This document shows positions 49,555-56,538 of a stretch of 64,000 bases of DNA, piece by piece; positions within the stretch are counted from its first letter, which is position 1, and each line of letters begins with the position of its first letter. The position numbers and the translations under genes were made by a program. Below the pieces are notes generated by a model. That model ran no database searches, was not told where the DNA came from, and worked only from the letters and a program-made list of their open reading frames with translations. The stretch spans positions 44,975 to 108,974 of the forward strand of contig NZ_JBLKNW010000010.1 of the NCBI RefSeq assembly GCF_051414035.1. Direction: 5' to 3'. Origin of the DNA: Halosimplex amylolyticum (GTDB lineage: Archaea > Halobacteriota > Halobacteria > Halobacteriales > Haloarculaceae).

Positions 49555-49770
49555 CTATTCGTCGATCTCGATCTCTATCGGCTCCGACGTGGGTTCGACG
49601 CGGACGTCGTCGAACCGTCCGCTCAGGCGCCAGCTCGCGACGGCGCCGAGGCTCCCGAGCACCATTCCGGCGCGGACGCCGGCGTCCCGGTCTTTCAGGA
49701 GTCGGCCGAGGACGTAGCCGACGAGGAAGTTGGTCGCAAACGTGAACAGGGCGCTGCGAATGCGGTCCAT
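49555..49770 (-). CDS. Small membrane protein, function unknown
   Basis: Protein of 71 residues starting MDRIRSALFTFATNFLVGYV. Two short hydrophobic segments (about residues 5-20 and 34-45), the second within RAGMVLGSLGAVASW, precede an acidic tail. Convergent with trpS (42-base gap). No family recognised, but the start is clean and codon use matches neighbours. Confidence 0.5.
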   Translation of the reverse strand: MDRIRSALFTFATNFLVGYVLGRLLKDRDAGVRAGMVLGSLGAVASWRLSGRFDDVRVEPTSEPIEIEIDE

Positions 49771-49809
49771 ACCCGCCCTTTGCGGTCGGTCCCCATAGAC
49801 GTTGCCACG

Positions 49810-49970
49810 ACGGCGACCGCGGCCGTACCGACTGCACCGGTCACACCGTCCGCACCGCACCGGCCGCGCTGTACTGGCCGCACCGTCCGCACCGCGCCGC
49901 ACCGTCCGCACCGCACCGTCCGCACCGGCCGCACCAGTCACATCGTCGGCACCGGTCACACCGCCGTGGC
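49810..49970. repeat. GC-rich low-complexity repeat (CCGCACCG-type)
   Basis: Repeated CACCG words (CCGCACCGTCCGCACCG and variants) fill this stretch. Unit boundaries drift, so the period is unclear. It is part of the 512-bp gap before pheS. No gene or RNA recognised. Confidence 0.6.
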
Positions 49971-50282
49971 CCACCGCCGAGTCCGGAACGCTTTTCGGCG
50001 CCGGTGCGGATCTGTGACGTATGGCACCCGAGCCCACGAGGGAAGGCATCGCCCGCAGACCGGTAGCGGCGCGGTCCGGGTTCGGGTTTTTCTCCGGCGC
50101 CTGACGGACGGCGGACGCCCGGGCCCGAACGGTCCGTGTCGAAACGGACCCCAGTGGCCCCGGCGGAAACCGTCCACGCTGACCGGCGCCGATCCGCGCT
50201 CTACGCGCGCAGCCGTCTGTACCGACGCGCTCGGCGCAACAAGAATCGTTAACTGACGACCACGCAGATACAGCGACAACGA
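49971..50282. other. Gap before pheS: no gene seen
   Basis: No credible reading frame or RNA. A short hairpin GGTCCGT ... ACGGACC lies at about 50131-50150. The final 60 bases (CGTTAACTGACG area) are slightly AT-richer and may carry the pheST promoter, but no clear TATA box stands out. Confidence 0.3.
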
Positions 50283-51812
50283 ATGAAACTCCCGGAAACG
50301 CAGGTCGCCGTGCTCGAGGCCGCGAGCGCGGACGACCCCACACCAGTCGAACAGATCGCCGACGAGACCGGCGAGCAGGAGGCCGCCGTCCGCGGCGCCG
50401 CCTTCGACCTCGAAGAGCGGGGGCTGCTCACCGTCTCCGAGCGCACCGAGACCGAACTCGTGCTCACCGAAGAGGGCGAGGAGTACGCCTACGAGGGGTT
50501 GCCCGAACACACCCTCTGGGTCGGCGCCCTCTCGAACGATGCCCACGAGGAGCCGATCGAACTCGGCCAGGCCCTCGGCCGCGGTGGCCTGGAGGACGAC
50601 CAGGTCGAGATCGCCCTCTCGAACTTCGCCCGGAAGGGGATGGGCAGTATCGACAGCGGCACCATCGAGGTCGACGAGGACTACGACCTCGAGGCCGACC
50701 CCGAGCGCGCGCTCCTCGAGACGCTGCGCGGCGAGGAGGGCGACGTCGACCCCGACGAGGCCGACGAGGAGGCCGTCGCCGGGCTCGAACGCCGCGGGCT
50801 CCTCGAGGAACACGAGCACACGGTCCTCGAGGTCGCGCTGACCGACGACGGCGTCACCGCCCTGATGGAGGGGCTGGAGGTCGCCGAGACGGTCGGCCAG
50901 GTCACGCCCGAACTGCTCACCTCCGGTGAGTGGGAGACCGTCGAGTTCGCCGAGTACAACGTCGAGGCCGACGCCGAGACGGTCCACGGCGGCAAGCCCC
51001 ACCCGCTCCGCGAGATGTCCGAGCGCGTCAAGGACGTCCTGGTCGGGATGGGCTTCGAGGAGATGCAGGGACCCCACGTCGACGCCGACTTCTACATCAA
51101 CGACTGCCTGTTCATGCCCCAGGACCACCCGGCGCGCAACCACTGGGACCGCTTCGCCCTCGAAGAACCGGCGTCGATGGATCGGGAAGACGTCCCCGAC
51201 GACCTCGTCGAGGCCGTCGAGAACGCCCATCGAAACGGCGTCGGCCCCGACGGCGAGGGGTATCACTCCCCCTGGGACGAGGACTTCGCCCGCGCGCTCG
51301 CCCTGCGGGGGCACACGACGAACCTCTCCGTGCGCCACCTCGCCGGCATCGCCGAGGGCGACATCGAGCCGCCCCAGCGCTACTTCTCCATCGAGAAGGC
51401 CTACCGCAACGACACGCTCGACGCGACGCACCTGCTGGAGTTCTTCCAGATCGAGGGCTGGGTGATGGCCGAGGACCTCTCCGTTCGTGACCTGATGGGC
51501 ACCTTCACGGAGTTCTACGAGCAGTTCGGCATCACCGACGTCGAGTTCAAGCCCCACTACAACCCCTACACGGAGCCGAGCTTCGAGCTGTTCGGCCGCC
51601 ATCCCGAGACCGGGGAACTCATCGAGATCGGGAACTCGGGCATCTTCCGCCCGGAGATGCTCGAACCCCTGGGTGTGGAAGCCGACGTGATGGCCTGGGG
51701 ACTCGCCCTGGAGCGGCTGTTCATGCTCGCGACCGGCGCCGAGGACATCCGCGACGTCCACGGCACGCTCGTCGACCTCGACTTCCTCCGCACCGAGGAG
51801 GTGGTGTACTGA
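50283..51812 (+). CDS. pheS: Phenylalanyl-tRNA synthetase alpha subunit
   Basis: Catalytic subunit of the alpha2-beta2 class II synthetase. Protein of 509 residues, ATG MKLPETQVAVLEAAS. The N-terminal part (about 1-210) has winged-helix modules typical of archaeal PheRS-alpha (EEQAAVRGAAFDLEERGLL-like). The catalytic core carries motif 1 around MSERVKDVLVGMGFEEM, motif 2 RYFSIEKAYRNDTLDATH..FFQIEGWVM and motif 3 GLALERLFML. The last base of its stop codon TGA is the first base of the pheT start (TGATG), so translation is coupled. Confidence 0.96.
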   Translation: MKLPETQVAVLEAASADDPTPVEQIADETGEQEAAVRGAAFDLEERGLLTVSERTETELVLTEEGEEYAYEGLPEHTLWVGALSNDAHEEPIELGQALGRGGLEDDQVEIALSNFARKGMGSIDSGTIEVDEDYDLEADPERALLETLRGEEGDVDPDEADEEAVAGLERRGLLEEHEHTVLEVALTDDGVTALMEGLEVAETVGQVTPELLTSGEWETVEFAEYNVEADAETVHGGKPHPLREMSERVKDVLVGMGFEEMQGPHVDADFYINDCLFMPQDHPARNHWDRFALEEPASMDREDVPDDLVEAVENAHRNGVGPDGEGYHSPWDEDFARALALRGHTTNLSVRHLAGIAEGDIEPPQRYFSIEKAYRNDTLDATHLLEFFQIEGWVMAEDLSVRDLMGTFTEFYEQFGITDVEFKPHYNPYTEPSFELFGRHPETGELIEIGNSGIFRPEMLEPLGVEADVMAWGLALERLFMLATGAEDIRDVHGTLVDLDFLRTEEVVY

Positions 51813-53608
51813 TGCCTACCGTCGAGATCGACCCCGACGAGCTGCGCGAGCTGACCGGCCACCCGGAGAAGGACGACGGGACGCTCCGCGACGAGCTGTT
51901 CGCGCTCGGCCTGGAGTACGAGGGCGAGACCGACGACGGCGAGTTCGAACTGGAGTTCGCGCCGGATCGACTGGACCGGCTGTCCGTCGAGGGCGTCGCC
52001 CGCTCGCTGCGCTACCAGTACGGGGAGGACCGCGGCATCTACATCCCCAACACGAACGACGCCGAGTGGACCATCGAGGTCGACGCAGACGTCCCGGACG
52101 AGCGCCCGTACGTCACCGGCGCCGTCGTCCGCGGGCTCGACATGGACGAGGCGGCCCTGGAGTCGCTCATCCAGCTGCAGGAGAAGCTCCACGCGACGAT
52201 GGGCCGCCAGCGCGCCAAGGGCGCCATCGGGGTTCACGACCTGACCATGCTCAAGGGGCAGGTCGCCGCCACCGGCGGCGAGAACACGCCCGAAGAGGAG
52301 GAGGACCCGCGCACCGAGACCGCCTCGCCCGGCGGAAAGTCGGTCCGGTACACGGGCATCGGCAAGCGCGAAGACACGTTCGTCCCGCTGGAGGAGAACC
52401 ACGAGATGAACCCCCAGGAGGTGCTGATGGGCCACCACACCGCCCACAAGTTCGCCGACCTCGTCGAGAGCTACGAGCGGATGCCGGCCATCTACGACGA
52501 CATCGGGCTGTTCTCGTTCCCGCCGGTCATCAACGGCAAGCGCACCGAGGTGACCACCGACTCGCGGGATCTCTTCATCGAGATGACCGGCACCGACCAG
52601 TGGACCATCGACCACATGCTCACCATCGTCTGTTACGCGCTCGACGCCCGCGGCGGTCGCGTCGAGGAGGTCGACGTCCAGTACGCCGACGACGCCGCGG
52701 GCGACTACGCCGGCCACACGCTCACCCGGCCGCTGTTCGAGACCAAGACCAAGACCGTCGCCCACAGCGACGTCGAGTCGACGCTCGGTATCGACCTCGA
52801 CGGCGAGGAGGTCGTCGACCTGCTGGAACGGGCCGGTCTCGGCGTCGTCGCCGACGACAGCGCAGCGGACGACATCCACTACGACGTCGAGATTCCGCCC
52901 TACCGCGTCGACGTGCTCCACCCCGTCGACGTGATCGACGACGTGGGTCGCGCCTTCGGCTTCAACCTGCTCGAACCCCGCTACCCCGACGTCTCCACCG
53001 TCGGCGGCCGCCACGAGCGCTCCCGTCTGGAGCGGGCCGCGCGCACCTCGCTCGTCGGCCTCGGCTTCGAGGACCTGCTCAACTTCCACCTCATCAGCGA
53101 GGAGGCGAACTACGACCGCCTGGACGTAGAGCGGGGCAGCGACGTGTTCGGCGGCGGCGAGCCCGCGGTCATCCAGGAGCCCTACAGCGAGGACTACGAG
53201 ATCGTCCGGACGTGGGCGCTCCCCTCGCTGATGCTCGTCCTGGAGAACAACACCCACCGCTCCTATCCGCAGGACCTCGCGGAGGTCGGCTTCGCCGCCC
53301 GCCAGAACGACGACGAGGCGACCAAGATGGCCGAGCGCCAGACCGTCGCCGCCGCGCTCGCCCGCCACGACGCCTCCTACGAGGACGCCAAGGCGCGCCT
53401 CCAGGCGCTCTGTCGCGCCTTCGACGTCGAACTGGTGACCCCGCCCGCCGAGCACCCCGCGTTCGTCTCCGGTCGCACCGCCGACATCATCATCGACTGC
53501 GAGCGAGTCGGCGTCATCGGCGAAGTGCACCCGAAGGTGCTCGTCGAGTACGACCTGGAAGTCCCGGTGGCGGCCTTCGAGTTCGACCTCGACGCGCTCC
53601 GGGAGTAA
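51812..53608 (+). CDS. pheT: Phenylalanyl-tRNA synthetase beta subunit
   Basis: Editing and structural subunit of PheRS. Protein of 598 residues, of the shorter archaeal type without the bacterial N-terminal tRNA-binding-like domain. The start is fixed by the one-base overlap with pheS. Visible parts are the B1/B5-like start (MPTVEIDPDELRELTGHP), the B3/4 editing region with NGKRTEVTTDSRDLFIEMTG (about 230-250), and a class II-like core with IDDVGRAFGFNLLEPRYP and FEDLLNFHL. It ends in the catalytic-like strand set VIGEVHPKVLVEYDLEVPVAAFEFDL. Confidence 0.96.
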   Translation: MPTVEIDPDELRELTGHPEKDDGTLRDELFALGLEYEGETDDGEFELEFAPDRLDRLSVEGVARSLRYQYGEDRGIYIPNTNDAEWTIEVDADVPDERPYVTGAVVRGLDMDEAALESLIQLQEKLHATMGRQRAKGAIGVHDLTMLKGQVAATGGENTPEEEEDPRTETASPGGKSVRYTGIGKREDTFVPLEENHEMNPQEVLMGHHTAHKFADLVESYERMPAIYDDIGLFSFPPVINGKRTEVTTDSRDLFIEMTGTDQWTIDHMLTIVCYALDARGGRVEEVDVQYADDAAGDYAGHTLTRPLFETKTKTVAHSDVESTLGIDLDGEEVVDLLERAGLGVVADDSAADDIHYDVEIPPYRVDVLHPVDVIDDVGRAFGFNLLEPRYPDVSTVGGRHERSRLERAARTSLVGLGFEDLLNFHLISEEANYDRLDVERGSDVFGGGEPAVIQEPYSEDYEIVRTWALPSLMLVLENNTHRSYPQDLAEVGFAARQNDDEATKMAERQTVAAALARHDASYEDAKARLQALCRAFDVELVTPPAEHPAFVSGRTADIIIDCERVGVIGEVHPKVLVEYDLEVPVAAFEFDLDALRE

Positions 53609-53669
53609 GTCGCCTCTGTTTTCAGGAACTTCACTCCCTGATATCCTCGATTTGCGATCTATTGGATTA

Positions 53670-54374
53670 TCACTCTCCCTCTGGCTTTCTAAATCCTATT
53701 CCGTGGAATTGTAAGACAAATGTCGCACCTATAATCATACCCAAAAATGCCCCGAAGAGATGCGTGACGTCGTCAGCACCACTTATCACGGGAATTATCT
53801 CGATTGTTTGGTGCGCCTTCAGAAATCCAAATGCAAATGGTAGTACGTGCCACGCTCTCCTATCGAAATTCCCACTGTATGCCATCTCTAGCAGGCGGCT
53901 CGTAGAATGAATCAGTAGCCACGATGTCAGTCCGAATGTTACTCCGCTCGCCCCAATTGCTCCCGAAAATCCAATCGTCAGCGGCGCCCATGCCGCAAGG
54001 TAACCAACACTGAGGTAGAATACATAGAGGAAATGTTGGTCGTATTCATATTCTAAGTATCCGCCTGCAATAAGCAACATACCGAGGTTGCCGATTAGAT
54101 GTCGCGGCCCTTGATGGATGAATGGACCCGCTACAGCCGCAATAAGCACTTTGAATTCCTTGGATAATGCTTGTAGAAGTTCCCGAGATGTTGAATATTC
54201 TAAGGAACTGGCTACAACTATCTCTACCTGAAAGACTGCAATAAGGATTGCAGTAAGCGTGAGTGTCCCGACAATCCGATTTCTAATACTATTGGTAGAC
54301 TCTGAAATCGCCGAGAAAATCTCTGGAAGAGTTTCCCAGATCTTCGAAATCTTATTTGAGGGGGTCGCGGCCAT
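53670..54374 (-). CDS. Rhomboid family intramembrane serine protease
   Basis: Integral membrane protease of 234 residues from ATG 54374 (MAATPSNKIS). Six to seven helices. The catalytic residues are intact: the HxxxN motif (RHLIGNLGMLL, about 95-104), the nucleophile in GASGVTFG (about 138) and the His of the dyad in VTHLFGAFLGM (about 205). The base composition is strikingly different: in 53701-53760 I count 26 G+C of 60, against 45 of 60 in 53401-53460 (pheT). This suggests recent acquisition. The coding end is 61 bases after pheT, convergent; the start side borders the repeat region at 54.4-54.8 kb. Confidence 0.88.
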   Translation of the reverse strand: MAATPSNKISKIWETLPEIFSAISESTNSIRNRIVGTLTLTAILIAVFQVEIVVASSLEYSTSRELLQALSKEFKVLIAAVAGPFIHQGPRHLIGNLGMLLIAGGYLEYEYDQHFLYVFYLSVGYLAAWAPLTIGFSGAIGASGVTFGLTSWLLIHSTSRLLEMAYSGNFDRRAWHVLPFAFGFLKAHQTIEIIPVISGADDVTHLFGAFLGMIIGATFVLQFHGIGFRKPEGE

Positions 54375-54462
54375 CTTTCTTTGTGAATGTCTACCAGCTA
54401 ATATATCTTCTTGGGTTCTCTTAGTATATGATGTGCAATGTGGCGCGCACTGGCCCGCAGAG

Positions 54463-54562
54463 CTGAAAGCCCCGACGTGCTCGACGGCTGCGACTCGCTG
54501 CGCTCCTCACTCCGTTCCGGTGCTTGCGTCGTCTCGCTCGTCGAGCACGTCGCCCCTTTCAG
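54463..54562 (-). repeat. Family A inverted-repeat element (54-kb copy)
   Basis: Ends CTGAAAG (54463-54469) and CTTTCAG (54556-54562) bracket a perfect 14-bp inverted repeat CGACGTGCTCGACG (54473-54486) / CGTCGAGCACGTCG (54539-54552). The loop carries the family core GACTCGCTGCGCTCC ... CGGTGCTTGC, close to both copies at 15.6-15.9 kb. The stem sequence is different from theirs. It abuts repeat R (54573-54768) on its downstream side. Confidence 0.7.
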
Positions 54563-54572
54563 TCCCGCCCGG

Positions 54573-54768
54573 ATCCAATACAGCACCGCGCCTCACCCCT
54601 CCCCAACCGACTGCGCTTCTCGCTCACTCCGTTCGCTGCGATGCTCATCCACCTGAAGACTCGCTCCGCTCGTCTTCCGAGCCTTCGTTCACTCCGTTCA
54701 CGAAGACCTCGCACGGCTTCGCCTCGCGGCCCTCACGATGTTCGCGCACGCTCGGCAGCGCGCGCCAC
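54573..54768 (-). repeat. Dispersed intergenic repeat R, copy 2
   Basis: Reverse-strand copy of the block at 7288-7449. The core ACAGCACCGCGCCTCACC ... GATGCTCATC lies at 54580-54649; the outer boundary CAGCGCGCGCCAC at 54756-54768 matches GTGGCGCGCGCTG at 7288-7300. Between conserved blocks it has its own GC-rich hairpins (e.g. GAAGACGAGC ... area around 54660-54690). With 54463-54562 it forms a composite of about 305 bases beside the AT-rich rhomboid gene. Confidence 0.6.
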
Positions 54769-54808
54769 CGCACTCGCCACCGTCTTTTACACGTCCGATT
54801 CCAGTCAC

Positions 54809-56152
54809 TCACCCGTCGACGTACTCGATCCGACCGTCGGGTTCGACCGTCAAATCGTCCACTCCGCGGGCGTACTCGACGAACGCCCGGTACTGCAGGC
54901 CGTGCAACTCCCGGACGTCCTCCGGACCGACCGTCTCGAACTCGTCGGTGTAAACGACGTAGCCATTGACAGCCAACCGCAACTCCCGCTCTTCGCCGAG
55001 GAGCGTTCCGTCGAACAACACCTCGGTTTCCCTTGCATCGGAATCGCGTCGGATCTCGATCCCGCTGAACTGTCCGGTCCAGACCTCGAAATCGCGGCCG
55101 TCGACGCCGTCGGGGTGGACCGATTCGTCGACGAGCGAGCGTAACTCGCTGCCGGAGACGGTCGCGACGAAGACGCCGGCCTCGAAGGGGGCGATCCCCC
55201 GGAGGTCGGCGACGGTCACGTCGGGGCCGATGGGCGGGCCGTCCCGGAGTCCCCGCGTATCGACGTGGGCCACGTCGGCGTCAGCGACCCAGCGCAGGGC
55301 GTCCGTCGCGAGGGCGGCGAGCGCGCACTCGCCGCGGAGACAGCGGGCGCGCTCGCGCGGCACGGGCTCGTCGACCGTTGCGACCACCTCGGCCAGGCCG
55401 GTGTCGGCCATGCGCCCGCGAACGGCGGCGGCCATCGCTTCGTCGAGTGGACCGTCGGGCACTGCGTGGCGAGTCGCGGTCACTCCGTCGTCGGTCAGTT
55501 CCACGTCCCAGAGGACGCGTCCGTTGGCGCCGGGGCGGACGAGGAGCGTGTCGTCGACGCGGTCGCGGGTCACGTCGTGGACGTGGCCGGCGAGCACGGC
55601 GTCGGCGGCGGTCTCGCGGGCGATTTCGCGGGCGACGGCGTCGCCGGTGTGTGCGAGGACGACCAGCCAGTCCGGGTCCGTGTCGAGGTTCGCCACGGCC
55701 GCTCGGACGGCCTCGACGGGATCGGAGACGCTGACCGCCGGCGGCAGGGAGATGCCTGGGCCGCTCACTCCGACGAGTGCCACGCGGTCGCCACCCCGAT
55801 CGACGGTCGTCACCGCGTCCACGCCGGCGAAGCGCTCGCCGTCTACGCGGACGTTGGCGCTCACCCAGTCGACGGGCGATTCACGGACTACGGCGCGCGT
55901 GTCGGCGAGCGCGTAGTCGAAGTCGTGGTTGCCGAACGTCTCGGCGTCGGGCGCGACGCGCTCGAAGAAGTCGAGGGCCTGGCGCCCCCGCTGTTCGAGC
56001 GCGAGTGCACCCGGCGCGGTGTCGTCGCCGGTGCCGACCACGAGCGTCTCGGAGTCCCGGATCGACTCGATCGTACCGGCGAGTCGGCCCACGCGCTCGG
56101 GACGATCGAAGGCGTTCTCGATGTCGGAGTAGTGGAGGAGTCGCGGGGCCAT
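54809..56152 (-). CDS. 5'-nucleotidase / UshA-like metallophosphoesterase
   Basis: Calcineurin-fold phosphatase of 447 residues, ATG MAPRLLHYSDIENAF. The N-terminal metal-binding half has HYSDIENAF, a G-D pair in VGTGDDTAPG, the GNHDFD motif (about 73-78), then VVLAHTGDAV and LAGHVHDVTRD. The C-terminal 5_nucleotid domain (about 270-445) has RCLRGECALAALATDALRWVADADVA, IAPFEAGVFVATVSG and NGYVVYTD. No signal peptide is visible, so it is likely cytosolic, unlike UshA. It is 10 bases downstream of the MazG-like gene and probably cotranscribed with it. Confidence 0.88.
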   Translation of the reverse strand: MAPRLLHYSDIENAFDRPERVGRLAGTIESIRDSETLVVGTGDDTAPGALALEQRGRQALDFFERVAPDAETFGNHDFDYALADTRAVVRESPVDWVSANVRVDGERFAGVDAVTTVDRGGDRVALVGVSGPGISLPPAVSVSDPVEAVRAAVANLDTDPDWLVVLAHTGDAVAREIARETAADAVLAGHVHDVTRDRVDDTLLVRPGANGRVLWDVELTDDGVTATRHAVPDGPLDEAMAAAVRGRMADTGLAEVVATVDEPVPRERARCLRGECALAALATDALRWVADADVAHVDTRGLRDGPPIGPDVTVADLRGIAPFEAGVFVATVSGSELRSLVDESVHPDGVDGRDFEVWTGQFSGIEIRRDSDARETEVLFDGTLLGEERELRLAVNGYVVYTDEFETVGPEDVRELHGLQYRAFVEYARGVDDLTVEPDGRIEYVDG

Positions 56153-56162
56153 CGTCGGGCTG

Positions 56163-56477
56163 TCACTCCGGGGATCCCGGGGACCCGGCGTCCCCCGACT
56201 CGTTCAGCCGGCGTTCGTACTTCGCGAGCGACGTCTCCAGCGCGGCCCCGGCGTCGATATCGAGGGCGTCGGCGGTCGCCAGCAGCGAGAACAGGGCGTC
56301 GCCGAGTTCGTCCTCGCTGACGGCCAGATTCTCGGGGGCAGCGCCGTAGTCGCTGGACTTCGCGGCGTCGGCGGCGACCTCGCCGATCTCGGCGGTCAGG
56401 TCGAGGATCCGATAGGCGGGGTCGGCGTCCATGTCGTGCTCGTCGACGAACGCGGCGACGCGGTCCTGTGCGTCCAT
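56163..56477 (-). CDS. MazG-like nucleotide pyrophosphohydrolase
   Basis: Small all-alpha protein of 104 residues from ATG 56477 (MDAQDRVAAFVDEHD). The MazG/dUTPase-like metal motif is present as two parts: LTAEIGEVAADAAKSSD (about 31-47) and SEDELGDALFSLLATAD (about 60-76), giving ExxE and ExxD ligand pairs. Such enzymes hydrolyse non-standard nucleoside triphosphates. Its neighbour downstream is a 5'-nucleotidase-type phosphatase, consistent with nucleotide housekeeping. Confidence 0.85.
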   Translation of the reverse strand: MDAQDRVAAFVDEHDMDADPAYRILDLTAEIGEVAADAAKSSDYGAAPENLAVSEDELGDALFSLLATADALDIDAGAALETSLAKYERRLNESGDAGSPGSPE

Positions 56478-56538
56478 GGGCCGGCGTTCGACGGGATCCG
56501 TCAAAAACTGCCGGGCTCCGCCGCCCGGCGGTCGCGGT

